In this document: positions 8,336 to 16,527 of the stretch, in pieces
Numbering within the stretch: position 1 is the stretch's first letter
How the letters are laid out: the number at the start of each line of letters is the position of its first letter
Origin: an uncultured Eubacteriales bacterium
Lineage (GTDB): Bacteria > Bacillota > Clostridia > Oscillospirales > Oscillospiraceae
Length of the DNA stretch: 30,419 nt
Direction: 5' to 3'
Assembly: GCA_900548795.1 (NCBI GenBank)
Contig: URLT01000010.1
Location: 1-30,419, forward strand
Program-made: the position numbers and the translations under genes
Notes under the pieces: generated by a model
What the model saw: the letters and a program-made list of their open reading frames with translations, nothing else
The model's database searches: none
What the model was told of the DNA's origin: nothing

Positions 8336-9476
8336 CGGGCGCCTCCGTTTCGGTTTTGTCGGCCGGCGCCTGCTCCGGCGCCGACTCCTGTGCGGGCGGC
8401 TCCTGCGCGGGCTGCGGTGCCGCTTCCTCGGCCTTTTCCTGCTTTTTCCCGCCAAAGATCACGCGCACGCCGATCGCGCCGACGGCAAGAAGCGTGCCGA
8501 GGAAGATCAGCGCCTGCACCTCGCCCCGGTCGGTCAGCACGACGGCGGCCAGACCGAGCAGCGCGGCGATCAGGTAGGAAATGGCGACGGCCTGCTTCTG
8601 TGAGAAGCCCATATCGATCAGGCGGTGATGCACATGGCCGCGGTCGGCGTGCATCGGGCTTTGGCCGTGCGCCAGACGGCGGATGACGGCGAAGCAGAGG
8701 TCAAAGATCGGCAGACCCAGAACCAGAAACGGCACGGCAAACGAGATCACGGCGTAGGTCTTGAACAGACCGAACACGGAAATGCTCGCCAGCATAAAGC
8801 CGAGGAAGGTCGAGCCGGTGTCGCCCATAAAGATGGTCGCGGGGTTAAAATTATAGGGGATGAAGCCGAGGCAGCCGCCGACGATCGCCGCCAGCAGCAG
8901 CACGCTGACCTGCGCGGTCGGGTCGCTCGCCGGCAGCAGCAGCGCCACGACCAGCATTGTCCCGGCGGAGATCGCCGAGATGCCGGAGGCAAGGCCGTCC
9001 AGCCCGTCGATGAAGTTCACGGCATTGGTGATGGCGACGATCCAGAGCACGGTCGCGCCATAGGACAGCCAGACCGGAAGCTGCCAGCCGCCGACGTGCT
9101 CAATGCGGCAGCCGTAGAGCGTGACGATGACCGCCGCAACGATCTGCACGCCGAACTTCGGAAGCGCGTGCAGCGTCATGATGTCGTCGAGCACGCCCAG
9201 AACGACGATGATCGTTGCGCCGAGCAGGATGCCCTGCACCTGATGCGGGATGCCGCGGCAGAAGATCAGCACGCTGACCATGAACGAGATAAAAATTGCC
9301 AGACCGCCGAGGCGCGGGATGGGCACGCGGTGCATCCGGCGGCCGTCCTTGGGCACGTCCATCGCGCCGACCTTGCGGGCGAGCACCTTGATGACCGGCG
9401 TCAGCGCAAAGGAGATCGCGGCGGCGACCGCCAGCGTCAGCGCAATGCGCAGGATCATTTTCGGGTCGAGAATCAC
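8322..9476 (-). CDS. MraY/WecA/TagO-type undecaprenyl-phosphate HexNAc-1-phosphate transferase
   Basis: A 384-aa polytopic enzyme that would load GlcNAc-1-phosphate (or a related sugar) from its UDP form onto undecaprenyl phosphate, the first membrane step of teichoic-acid or capsule synthesis. Diagnostic motifs are RRMHRVPIPRLGG (46-58), LDD (96-98), NAVNFIDGLDGLASG (151-165), FMGDTGS (216-222) and HVHHRL (281-286); these resemble WecA/TagO more than MraY. The last 40 or so residues form a proline-, glutamate- and alanine-rich charged tail. The start is GTG at 9476, preceded by GAGGAGG. The adjacent epimerase makes UDP-ManNAc, so a ManNAc-containing surface polymer is a reasonable inference. 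Confidence 0.9.
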   Translation of the reverse strand: MILDPKMILRIALTLAVAAAISFALTPVIKVLARKVGAMDVPKDGRRMHRVPIPRLGGLAIFISFMVSVLIFCRGIPHQVQGILLGATIIVVLGVLDDIMTLHALPKFGVQIVAAVIVTLYGCRIEHVGGWQLPVWLSYGATVLWIVAITNAVNFIDGLDGLASGISAISAGTMLVVALLLPASDPTAQVSVLLLAAIVGGCLGFIPYNFNPATIFMGDTGSTFLGFMLASISVFGLFKTYAVISFAVPFLVLGLPIFDLCFAVIRRLAHGQSPMHADRGHVHHRLIDMGFSQKQAVAISYLIAALLGLAAVVLTDRGEVQALIFLGTLLAVGAIGVRVIFGGKKQEKAEEAAPQPAQEPPAQESAPEQAPADKTETEAPDEKA

Positions 9477-9518
9477 AGGGTATCCTCCTCTTTCCTTCAG
9501 GAGCGGCGCACCGCTCGG

Positions 9519-10526
9519 TTATTTTGCAACAAAGCCGACCTTTTTATAGACCTTGCGCAGGGTCTTTTCTGCAACATAAGACGCTTTTTCTGCGCCGTCG
9601 CGCATGACGCTCTGCAAATACGCCTTGTCGGCGAGAATGCGCGTGGCCTCCTCGCGGATCGGGCGCAGCAGCTCCACGACGGCCTCGCCCACGGTCTTCT
9701 TGAAATCGCCGTAGCCGCGCCCGGCAAATTCCGCCTCGATCTCGGGGAAGGTCTTGCCCGTGGCGGCGGAATAGATCGTCATCAGGTTGGAAATGCCCTT
9801 CTTGTGCTCCGGGTCGAAGCGCACCTCGGCGTCGCAGTCGGTGATGGCGCGCTTGAACACGCGCATGATCTGCTCGGGAGAGTCCATCAGCGTGATGCGC
9901 CCGGCGTCCTCGTCCTCGGACTTGGACATTTTGGACTCCGGGTCGGCAAGGCTCATGATGCGCGCGCCGACCTTGGGAACATACGGCTCGGGCAGCTTGA
10001 ACACGTCGCCGTAGATGCCGTTGAAGCGGCGGGCAATGTCGCGCGTCAGCTCGACGTGCTGCTTCTGATCCTCGCCGACCGGGACGAAATCCGCCTGATA
10101 GAGCAGAATGTCCGCCGCCATCAGCGAGGGATAGGTGAACAGGCCGCCGTTGATGTTCTCGGCGTTTTTCGCGCTCTTGTCCTTGAACTGCGTCATGCGG
10201 CTCAGCTCGCCGAACATCGCGTAGCAGTTGAGCACCCAGCCCAGCTCGGCGTGCTGGTGCACATGGCTCTGGAAGAACAGCACGTTTTTCTCGGGGTCGA
10301 GGCCGCAGGCGATATACTGCGCGAGCTGCTCGAGCGAGCGCCGCCGCAGGTCGGCGGGGTTCTGCCGGACGGTGATGGTGTGCAGATCGGCCAGAAAATA
10401 AAAGCAGTCAAACTCGTCCGCGCGATCCTTCCAGTTGCGGATGGCGCCCAGATAGGAGCCGAGGGTCAGGTCGCCGGACGGCTTGATGCCGGAGAGCATT
10501 CGTTTTTTTGCTTGTGGTTCAGACAT
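9519..10526 (-). CDS. trpS: Tryptophanyl-tRNA synthetase
   Basis: A 335-aa class I aminoacyl-tRNA synthetase charging tRNA-Trp in the cytosol. The HIGH-equivalent is PSGDLTLGSYLGA (16-28) and the second signature is KMSKS (199-203). SHVHQHAELGWVLN and the GEDQKQHVELTRDIARRFN block are standard for TrpRS. The length matches bacterial TrpS. ATG at 10526 has AAGGTGTG upstream and its promoter begins about 40 bases before the start, leaving no room for a T-box leader. A small GC stem (9501-9516) without a U-tract separates it from the transferase gene, so read-through is likely. Confidence 0.97.
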   Translation of the reverse strand: MSEPQAKKRMLSGIKPSGDLTLGSYLGAIRNWKDRADEFDCFYFLADLHTITVRQNPADLRRRSLEQLAQYIACGLDPEKNVLFFQSHVHQHAELGWVLNCYAMFGELSRMTQFKDKSAKNAENINGGLFTYPSLMAADILLYQADFVPVGEDQKQHVELTRDIARRFNGIYGDVFKLPEPYVPKVGARIMSLADPESKMSKSEDEDAGRITLMDSPEQIMRVFKRAITDCDAEVRFDPEHKKGISNLMTIYSAATGKTFPEIEAEFAGRGYGDFKKTVGEAVVELLRPIREEATRILADKAYLQSVMRDGAEKASYVAEKTLRKVYKKVGFVAK

Positions 10527-10567
10527 GATTTTTCACACCTTTCGGAAATTTGGATTCCATTTGATTT

Positions 10568-10596
10568 ATACTATCATATTTCGTCGGTTTCTGCAA
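10568..10596 (-). promoter_or_regulatory. SigA-type promoter of trpS
   Basis: Minus-strand -35 TTGCAG (10596-10591), a 17-bp spacer and -10 TAGTAT (10573-10568). The predicted leader is about 35 nt. Confidence 0.7.
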
Positions 10597-10625
10597 GTCG
10601 CAGAGCTTAAAAACATCAGTTCTTG

Positions 10626-10785
10626 GGAATCTCTGATAAAATCACAAGAGCGGTCAGCGAGGAATTTTGTTTCCAAATTGAGGTTTGGAAATCGCAGGAA
10701 TCCTTTTCGTATTTCAAGATTTTCAAACCGACAAGTTGGGGCAAAAGACCCGCTGAGCGCCGCAGCCGATTTCATCAGAGGTTCC
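10626..10785. mobile_element. MITE-like repeat, copy 1 (160 bp, inverted relative to copies 2 and 3)
   Basis: This non-coding 160-bp element has terminal inverted repeats (GGAATCTCTGAT at the left, ATCAGAGGTTCC at the right) and is flanked by CTTG at 10622-10625 and 10786-10789, a perfect 4-bp direct repeat. Its reverse complement matches the element at 24129-24288 over its full length with only scattered differences. Internal segments are also partly palindromic. No transposase is encoded, so movement would depend on an enzyme elsewhere. Confidence 0.85.
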
Positions 10786-10786
10786 C

Positions 10787-10815
10787 TTGCCAAATGAGCG
10801 GCAATGCGGTATACT
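10787..10815 (+). promoter_or_regulatory. SigA-type promoter of XRE/TPR regulator
   Basis: -35 TTGCCA (10787-10792), 17-bp spacer, -10 TATACT (10810-10815). The TTG of the -35 box is part of the target-site repeat at the right edge of mobile element copy 1. Confidence 0.75.
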
Positions 10816-10840
10816 GGAAGCAGAAAAGAGGTGCTTGCGG

Positions 10841-11971
10841 ATGAAAGAAAACAACGCCGCGCGGGTGCTGGGCTTTCGCCTGCGGCAGGAACGGATGCGC
10901 CGCGGCTGGAGTCAGGAGGGGCTGTGCCGGGGCATCTGCGCGGTCTCGTGGCTCTCGAAGCTCGAGCAGGGCAAGGCCGACGCCTCGCCCGAGGTGCTGA
11001 GTATGCTGCTTGAGCGGCTGGAGCTGCCGCCGTATGACGACGATCCCGCGCTCGGCGCGGCGATCGAGGCGCAGTATGAGCGCGTGTTCTCGGGCGAGCG
11101 CGACTGGGAGGCCTTCACACCTCTGCTCGGACGATTGCAAAGCAGCCCGTGGGCGGCCGACGCGCTCGTGCTCGACGCCCTGCGGCGCCGGGACGCCTCC
11201 GACCTCGACCCGGCGTGGGTCGATTGCTTCGACGCGCGGCAGCGGGCGATGTTCCTTCTGCTGAAGGGAAAGGACATGACGGCGGCGGAGCTGCTGCCGA
11301 ACGCGTTCTTCCGGATGCAGGTCGGCATCGATGCCTATGAGCGCGGCGCGTATTACGACGCCCTGCCCGCTCTGGAGCAGGCGTACCGCAGCGCGGCAGA
11401 GGAGGGGCGTCCGCGCCTGATGCTGCAAGCGAAGCTGTTCAGCGGCAACTGCTATTGCAACATGCTGAAATTCGAGCAGATGGAGCGGCACTATGCCGTG
11501 GCGCGGCGGCTGGCGCAGGCGCTGGGCGCAGCGCGGGATCTTGCCGCAATGGAATATAATGAGGCATCGAGCTGGGTCGAGCGCGGGGATTATGCAAGGG
11601 CGTCGGAATTTTTCGCGGCGTTCGAGCAGCCGGGTGTGATGGAGCTGCACAAGCTGGCCATTTGCCGCGAAAAGCTCGGCGACCCGGCGGGCGCGCTGGC
11701 GGCGCTCGACCGCGCGGCGGGGATGCAGTCGGACTATCCGCCGGCGGAGCTTTCCGAGCGGATGCTGGCGCTGGTGCGGCTGCGCGTGGAGCAGCCGGAC
11801 TATCTGCGCAGCGAGGCCTACGGCAGGCTGCTGCTGGAGTCCTTCGCGCGCTTCCGCAAGGAGCTGCCCAGCGGCTACGCCTCGTTCCACCGGCCGTGGG
11901 TGCTGGAATGGCTGCTGGCGCACCGGCAGTATAAGGAAGCCTACGCCCTGCTGGCCGGGGACAACGGGTGA
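10841..11971 (+). CDS. XRE-family HTH regulator with TPR-like C-terminal domain
   Basis: In this 376-aa protein an N-terminal helix-turn-helix (about residues 10-65: LGFRLRQERMRRGWSQEGLCRG, then SWLSKLEQGKADASPEVL) precedes a long alpha-helical region with tetratricopeptide-like repeats (for example AYERGAYYDALPALEQAYRSA near 170 and ERGDYARASEFFAAFEQPG near 250). The layout resembles peptide-sensing RRNPP-type or related regulators, but no cognate peptide gene is visible. ATG 10841 is preferred over upstream in-frame codons because AGAGGTG lies before it and the promoter overlaps the longer frame. It is followed in the same direction by an MFS exporter, a likely target. Confidence 0.8.
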   Translation: MKENNAARVLGFRLRQERMRRGWSQEGLCRGICAVSWLSKLEQGKADASPEVLSMLLERLELPPYDDDPALGAAIEAQYERVFSGERDWEAFTPLLGRLQSSPWAADALVLDALRRRDASDLDPAWVDCFDARQRAMFLLLKGKDMTAAELLPNAFFRMQVGIDAYERGAYYDALPALEQAYRSAAEEGRPRLMLQAKLFSGNCYCNMLKFEQMERHYAVARRLAQALGAARDLAAMEYNEASSWVERGDYARASEFFAAFEQPGVMELHKLAICREKLGDPAGALAALDRAAGMQSDYPPAELSERMLALVRLRVEQPDYLRSEAYGRLLLESFARFRKELPSGYASFHRPWVLEWLLAHRQYKEAYALLAGDNG

Positions 11972-12002
11972 TTTTCTTGCATGACTCGGATAAAACGCTG
12001 AT

Positions 12003-12044
12003 AAGCCGGTATATTTGAGAAAATTTTCTCAAATATACCGGCTT
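12003..12044. promoter_or_regulatory. Perfect 42-bp palindrome between regulator and MFS gene
   Basis: Each 21-base half starts AAGCCGGTATATTTGAG and ends AAAA at the centre; the other half is its exact reverse complement. It could be a long operator for the MFS promoter, whose candidate -35 overlaps its right end, or the stem of a terminator for the regulator gene, although the following TTCCTTTG is a poor U-tract. Confidence 0.8.
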
Positions 12045-12071
12045 TCCTTTGCCTTAACGGGGACTTATAAT
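12043..12071 (+). promoter_or_regulatory. Candidate promoter of MFS gene
   Basis: -10 TATAAT at 12066-12071 is perfect; the -35 at 17-bp spacing is a weak TTTCCT (12043-12048) that overlaps the palindrome edge. Such a promoter would suit activation or operator control. Confidence 0.5.
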
Positions 12072-12089
12072 AAAGGCGAGGTGAATCGA

Positions 12090-13364
12090 ATGAAGCTTTG
12101 GAATCGAAATTTTACGCTTTTGATGGCCGCGACGCTGATGGGCGCGATGGGCGGCATTGCAGGGGGCTTCGCCCTGTCGTTTCTGGTGTTCGACGAGACG
12201 GGCAGCACGCTGGCCTCGGCGCTGATCGTGGCGATCCAGCTCGTGCCGTCGTTCCTCGTGCCGCTGATCTTCGCGCCGCGCATGGATCATCTGCCGCGCA
12301 AGCCGTTTCTGGTCGCGGGCGACGCGCTCAACGGCGTGATCTATGCCGCGCTTGGCGTTTATCTGCTGGTCGGCTCGTTTTCTTACATCGGCTATCTCTG
12401 CGTGTCGATCGTGCTGGCGTGCCTGAGCAGCTTCGACGAGCTGGCGTATAACAGCATTTTCCCGATGCTGATCCCGAAGGGACAGGAGCAGAAGGGCTAC
12501 GCCGTCTCGTCCATGCTCTATCCGATCCTGAAGGTCGTGATGATGCCGCTTTCGGCTGTCCTGCTCGACACGCTGGGCGTGCCGGTGCTGCTGATGGCGC
12601 AGGGCGCGCTGTCGCTGCTGGCGGCGCTCACGGAGAGCCGCATCCGCATGGTCGAGCAGCCGAAGCGCGCCGAGCAAACCGGTCTGCGGCAGTGGTGGGC
12701 GGATATTCGCGAGACGGCGCAGTTCCTGCGCAGGGAGCGCGGCCTGCGGGCGATTTACGGCTATATGGCCGTGACGAACGGCGTCGCGAACGGCTACGCG
12801 CCGATTCTGGTCGCATTTTTCCGCACCTTTCCGGGCATGACCGCGCTGATGTATTCGCTGTTCTCCGTGGCGGAGTTTTTCGGGCGGACGCTCGGCGGCG
12901 CGGTGCAGTACCGCACGGAGATCCCGCCGAAGAAGAAATACGGCTTTGCCTTCGGCGTCTATATGGCCTATGAGAGCATGGACATGTGCCTGCTCTGGCT
13001 GCCGTATCCGCTGATGCTGGTCAACCGGCTGCTGTGCGGCTTCCTCGGCACGAACAGCGCGACCATGCGGCAGGCCGCCGTGCAGTGCTATCTGCCCGAG
13101 CACCTGCGCAGCCGCGTCAACGCGTTTGAGGGGATGCTCTATACGGCGGTGGGCGCGGTGCTGTCGCTGGCCGTCGGGGCGCTGGGCGAGGTGCTGGACT
13201 ATCGCCTGTGCGTGACGCTCTGCGGCGCGTTTGCCATGGCCGTCTGTCTGCTGACCGTCTGGCGCAGCCGCCGCGCCGTCCGCGCGGTCTACGAGGCGGA
13301 GCAGGCAACGGAGGAAGAACCGCTGACTGAGGAAGGGCAATCGGAAGAGACGGAAACCGCCTGA
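12090..13364 (+). CDS. MFS transporter
   Basis: A 424-aa membrane protein of the major facilitator superfamily with about twelve hydrophobic segments. The N-terminus (FTLLMAATLMGAMGGIAGGFALSF) is helix 1, followed by FDETGSTLASALIVAIQLVP and the APRMDHLPRKPFL loop between helices 2 and 3, where MFS exporters carry their charged motif. A basic central loop (about residues 180-210) splits the halves and the last 30 residues are strongly acidic. ATG 12090 has GCGAGGTG upstream. The substrate is unknown; drug or metabolite export is the usual role. The preceding regulator and palindrome suggest regulated expression. Codons near 13264-13302 include a 39-bp sequence repeated at 17421. Confidence 0.85.
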   Translation: MKLWNRNFTLLMAATLMGAMGGIAGGFALSFLVFDETGSTLASALIVAIQLVPSFLVPLIFAPRMDHLPRKPFLVAGDALNGVIYAALGVYLLVGSFSYIGYLCVSIVLACLSSFDELAYNSIFPMLIPKGQEQKGYAVSSMLYPILKVVMMPLSAVLLDTLGVPVLLMAQGALSLLAALTESRIRMVEQPKRAEQTGLRQWWADIRETAQFLRRERGLRAIYGYMAVTNGVANGYAPILVAFFRTFPGMTALMYSLFSVAEFFGRTLGGAVQYRTEIPPKKKYGFAFGVYMAYESMDMCLLWLPYPLMLVNRLLCGFLGTNSATMRQAAVQCYLPEHLRSRVNAFEGMLYTAVGAVLSLAVGALGEVLDYRLCVTLCGAFAMAVCLLTVWRSRRAVRAVYEAEQATEEEPLTEEGQSEETETA

Positions 13365-13371
13365 ACAACAC

Positions 13372-13412
13372 GAGCCGCGCCGGGAACGCTCCCGCCGCGG
13401 CTCAATTCTTTC
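13372..13412 (+). terminator. Terminator after MFS gene
   Basis: GAGCCGCG...CGCGGCTC with an inner CGGGA/TCCCG stem (13372-13403, one mismatch) is followed by AATTCTTTCA. The stem is strong, the U-tract modest. Confidence 0.6.
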
Positions 13413-13455
13413 ATTGTGCAGACTGCATATTTAGAAGGCAATTTGTATCCGTCGG

Positions 13456-14268
13456 TTATGGCTCGGAGGCCAAGCGGAACGGTTGACACAGAGCATAGGC
13501 GGCGGAATCTGCATCTAACTGAATGGCGGCATGGGAACCGTCCTCAAATGTGAAGTCCACATAGGTGCGGATCGTCTGCGTATTGGACAGCTCCGGATAC
13601 CGCGCCTGATCGATCCTATCATAGCGGTCATCGCCGGAGGCGTATTGCCCGCTGAACACACGCAGACTGCCGGTTTGCGCGTCCGAGAGAAGCGCGGCCA
13701 CCAGCCGCTGCTGCTGCGCGATGTTCAGCTTGCAGACCTCGCGCGCGTCCGAGCCGTGGAAAAGGGGCTGAAAACGAAGCTCGGACGCGGCCGCGTCCTC
13801 CAAGTGCAGATCCCGGAAGAAAGCCGAGGCAAACGCGGGACGATTCAGAAGCGCGTGGATCGAGTCGCAGAGCTGCTGCACCTCTGCGTCGGCATTGCGG
13901 TCAAAGCGGTAGTTGAACCGCGCGAAGCCCCCGCCGTCGATGTGGTAGATGATGCAGATGGAATCCGTCCCGGCAGCCGTGGTCGTTTCGCTCTGATGTG
14001 CGAGAATTTGCTCGTGCAGCGCGATCACGTCGGAAATATCCGCCTTGCTCGTCAGCTTGACACGCAGATTTCCGTTGGGGAGAAAATTCACGTTATAGGC
14101 ATCATACTCTGCCGGATCGGCGGGCGAAAGCTCCACGTAATCCACGATCTCGGCAGAAGCGGGGATCGGATCGGTTTCGGTCTGACAGAGCGCCCGCAAA
14201 AGACCGGTGCCGCAGGTCAGCACGAGGGCAACGCAGAGGAAAAGAATGATGCCGCTGCGCGTGCCCTG
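13456..14268 (-). CDS. DUF6449-type extracellular domain, C-terminal half of a frameshifted ABC permease
   Basis: This frame continues the permease gene that ends prematurely at 14217. From about 14268 it encodes TRSGIILFLCVALVLTCGTG, a clear last membrane helix, then a soluble domain (VDYVELSPADPAEYDAY onward, about 240 residues) ending YALCQPFRLASEP. The family match to DUF6449, which normally follows an ABC-2-like permease in one polypeptide, is from memory of the family and is moderately sure. The open frame reaches upstream to 14502, but that part is an arginine-rich shadow of the permease. It has no start or ribosome site of its own, so it is expressed only if the frameshift is a sequence error or is suppressed. 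Confidence 0.7.
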   Translation of the reverse strand, partial: QGTRSGIILFLCVALVLTCGTGLLRALCQTETDPIPASAEIVDYVELSPADPAEYDAYNVNFLPNGNLRVKLTSKADISDVIALHEQILAHQSETTTAAGTDSICIIYHIDGGGFARFNYRFDRNADAEVQQLCDSIHALLNRPAFASAFFRDLHLEDAAASELRFQPLFHGSDAREVCKLNIAQQQRLVAALLSDAQTGSLRVFSGQYASGDDRYDRIDQARYPELSNTQTIRTYVDFTFEDGSHAAIQLDADSAAYALCQPFRLASEP

Positions 14269-15242
14269 CGGCCGAGCAGCAGCAATCCGCCAATAAACCC
14301 GGCTGCTGCGCCGAGCAGACAGAGCAGGACAACGCCGCCCGGCAGCCCGGATGCGGAGCTGCGCGGGAGCAGATACGTCCCGAGAACGGCGCACAGGGCA
14401 GCGCTTAGGACAGCCAACAGGCCAAACAAAACCGGCCGCAGGAAACGGTAGGCGACGACTTTGCCGCAGCATTCGAGCTTTCTGCGGCGATCCATCAGCC
14501 AAGCCGGAACAAGCAGCAGAATGCCGCAGGGGAAAAGCGCAAAGGAGTAGCCTGTGCCGGGCGATCGCAGCAGCTTCACGACCGGAGAGAAGTACATTGC
14601 GGTGTTCATCGCGGCCGAGAGGGAGGTTGAGCCGCGCAGAAGCGGTTCAAATAGGACAAAGATCAGCCCGGCGAGTGGGAGTGCGAGGAAATTCAGCAGG
14701 ATGTAAAACAGAACCGAGAAGAGCGTTCTGCCGGAAAGCTGCATACAAAGCACGGCCAGAGCATAGAAAAACAAAAATTCACATATTTTTTCCAAGCACA
14801 CGCCCAGCCAGACGGCGGCCGAAAAGAGATGCGGAGCATGCAGAACGATCCAGATCACATAGACAAGAGCAGCGCCGAGGATCGGCGCGCAGCCCATCAG
14901 AAAGCCCGCGAGCAGCTGGGTGCGGAAGATCGTCCCGCGCGTGAGCGGAAGACTGTGGAGCATATAAGCGGCCTGCTCCTGATGCAGATAGCCGAAGGCA
15001 CAGACCGCCGCGCCGAGGGCACAGAGAAAGCTCCAGATCGACATGTCCACGTTGCTGCTGACGTTCAGATAACGGTAATGATCTGTGCCGCCGCAGAGCA
15101 GACGCAGATAGCGGACGGCCTCGTTTGCAACGCCAAAATAGGCCAAGCCTCCGACCGCCGCCGCCAATGCCCAGACGGCCCAGAAGCGCGAGAGATCCCG
15201 GCGCAGGAGCGCTCCGCTAAAGCAAGATCTTTTTGACTTCAT
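14217..15242 (-). CDS. ABC transporter permease, N-terminal half (frameshifted, probable pseudogene)
   Basis: The protein begins MKSKRSCFSGALLRRDLSRFWAV, the usual basic entry helix of YtrC/DUF6449-type permeases, and has about eight to nine hydrophobic segments including SIWSFLCALGAAVCAFGYLH and ILLNFLALPLAGLIFVLFEP, plus the family phrase AAYMLHSLPLTRG. After GGLLLLGRR (near 14268) the frame drifts into an unrelated 18-residue tail and stops at 14217, while the -1 frame carries the expected continuation. A single-base loss near 14260-14275 explains this. ATG 15242 has GGGAGGTG seven bases upstream and lies 26 bp inside the ATPase gene. With the GntR and ATPase genes it forms a YtrA-YtrB-like operon. 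Confidence 0.8.
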   Translation of the reverse strand: MKSKRSCFSGALLRRDLSRFWAVWALAAAVGGLAYFGVANEAVRYLRLLCGGTDHYRYLNVSSNVDMSIWSFLCALGAAVCAFGYLHQEQAAYMLHSLPLTRGTIFRTQLLAGFLMGCAPILGAALVYVIWIVLHAPHLFSAAVWLGVCLEKICEFLFFYALAVLCMQLSGRTLFSVLFYILLNFLALPLAGLIFVLFEPLLRGSTSLSAAMNTAMYFSPVVKLLRSPGTGYSFALFPCGILLLVPAWLMDRRRKLECCGKVVAYRFLRPVLFGLLAVLSAALCAVLGTYLLPRSSASGLPGGVVLLCLLGAAAGFIGGLLLLGRRARAAASFFSSALPSC

Positions 15243-16110
15243 AGTCCGCACCTCCCAGCTCATAGATGAAAAGCTCCTCCAGCGAAAGCGGAACGGCCTC
15301 AAAATACTCCGGCCTGCATGGGGCGAGCGTCTCGGCGGCCGCCTCCCGGCTGCTTTGCAGGATCAGCGTGCGCATCCGTCCGCTGCTGCTTGCGTGCAGC
15401 ACGGGCAGCTCGGGCGGCAGCGCGGCGTTCTCGGGCAGGAGCACCTGAACCTTGACCAGCGCGTCCTGAAGCTGCCCGAGGTCGCGCTCGAGCAGCAGCT
15501 TGCCCCTGTGCAGAATGCCGACGTGGTCGCAGACGTCCTCCAGCTCGCGCAGGTTGTGCGACGAGACGACCACCGTCGTGCTTCGCTCCGCGACGTCCTG
15601 CAAAATGAGACTCCAGAGCTGCCGACGCATGACCGGGTCGAGGCCGTCGACCGGCTCGTCGAGCACCAGCACGTCCGGGCGCAGACTGACGGCCAGAACA
15701 AACGCCGCCTGCTTCTGCATCCCCTTGGAAAAGGCGCGCAGGGGCTTGCCGGTGTCCAGTCCCAAGGCTTGCGCCATGCGGCTCAAGCGCATCCAGTCGA
15801 ACTGTCCGTAAAGCCCGGAATAGAACCGCGCCATGCTGGCCATGGACGACGCGCGATAAAAGAAAAGCTCGTCGGGGATATAGGCCATGCGCGCCTTGGC
15901 GGCGGGATTTTCATAGATCGGCTCGCCGTCGAGCAGGACCTTGCCCCGCTCCGGGCGGAACGCGCCGGTGAGGTGGCGCAGAAGCGTGGATTTTCCTGCG
16001 CCGTTCGGGCCGATCAGGCCGTAGACCGCGCCGGTCGGAACGGTCATGCAAAGCCCGTCCAAGGCGCAGAAGCGGCCGAAATGCTTCGTCAGGTCGGTTA
16101 CCTCGAGCAT
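15217..16110 (-). CDS. ABC transporter ATP-binding protein (YtrB-like)
   Basis: A 297-aa single ABC domain. Walker A is GPNGAGKST (34-42), the signature FSKGMQ (127-132), Walker B VLVLDEP (147-153), with H-loop His185 in SSHN. The degenerate signature is typical of the GntR-linked ABC exporters induced by cell-wall antibiotics. The C-terminal 80 residues are a family extension with no catalytic motif. ATG 16110 has AAGGAGG upstream and overlaps the GntR gene by 13 bp; its 3' end overlaps the permease gene. Its natural partner permease is broken by a frameshift, so the complex may be inactive in this strain if the sequence is right. Confidence 0.92.
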   Translation of the reverse strand: MLEVTDLTKHFGRFCALDGLCMTVPTGAVYGLIGPNGAGKSTLLRHLTGAFRPERGKVLLDGEPIYENPAAKARMAYIPDELFFYRASSMASMARFYSGLYGQFDWMRLSRMAQALGLDTGKPLRAFSKGMQKQAAFVLAVSLRPDVLVLDEPVDGLDPVMRRQLWSLILQDVAERSTTVVVSSHNLRELEDVCDHVGILHRGKLLLERDLGQLQDALVKVQVLLPENAALPPELPVLHASSSGRMRTLILQSSREAAAETLAPCRPEYFEAVPLSLEELFIYELGGADYEVKKILL

Positions 16111-16469
16111 GGTTGTGCCTCCTTTTTCAGCAGCTCCGCCAGACGCTCCGGCGTTTCGCCGAGGCGCAGCAGCTCCGCAGCCGTCTCGGAAAAACGTGCC
16201 AGCAGCTCCTCCCGGCGGGTGTCCTTGACCTCGGTGAGCGCCGAGACGAAGCTGCCCTTGCCCTGCACCGTGCAGACATAGCCCTCCGTCTCCAGCTCGA
16301 GATAGGCGCGGCGGATCGTGTTCGGATTGATGGCAAGCGACGCCGCCAGCTCGCGGACCGAGGGGAGCTGCTCCCCGGCCTGCAGCGCGCCGCTCAGAAT
16401 TTCGCGCCGCAGGCGCTCCTTGAGCTGTGCATAGAGCGGCCGCGGGTCATGGTAGTTCAAAACGATCAA
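16098..16469 (-). CDS. GntR-family transcriptional regulator (YtrA subfamily)
   Basis: This short 123-aa regulator has an N-terminal winged helix (PLYAQLKERLRREILSGAL; LPSVRELAASLAINPNTIRRAYLELE; GYVCTVQGKGSFV) and only a short helical tail, the YtrA layout. It probably represses its own operon with the ABC ATPase and permease. TTG at 16469 is chosen as the start because AAGGAGG (16483-16477) lies exactly seven bases away and the protein then begins IVLNYHDPRPLYAQ as in the family; the longer ATG frame at 16553 overlaps the promoter. A dyad AACTGT...ACAGTT overlaps the -10 region. Confidence 0.9.
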   Translation of the reverse strand: MIVLNYHDPRPLYAQLKERLRREILSGALQAGEQLPSVRELAASLAINPNTIRRAYLELETEGYVCTVQGKGSFVSALTEVKDTRREELLARFSETAAELLRLGETPERLAELLKKEAQPCSR

Positions 16470-16500
16470 GCGGCCGCCTCCTTCCGGGTCTGGGTGTGTC

Positions 16501-16527
16501 AACTGTGTTATATGCCTTAATACAGTT
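16501..16527. promoter_or_regulatory. Candidate GntR operator dyad
   Basis: AACTGT (16501-16506) and ACAGTT (16522-16527) are inverted around an AT-rich centre and lie over the start region of the GntR operon promoter, as expected for autorepression. Confidence 0.5.

Noticed and set aside
10527..10567. T-box leader for trpS
   Set aside because: The promoter lies too close to the start codon to hold a T-box structure.
14217..14300. Programmed -1 frameshift in the permease gene
   Set aside because: No X-XXY-YYZ slippery heptamer is present in the overlap; a mutation or error is simpler.
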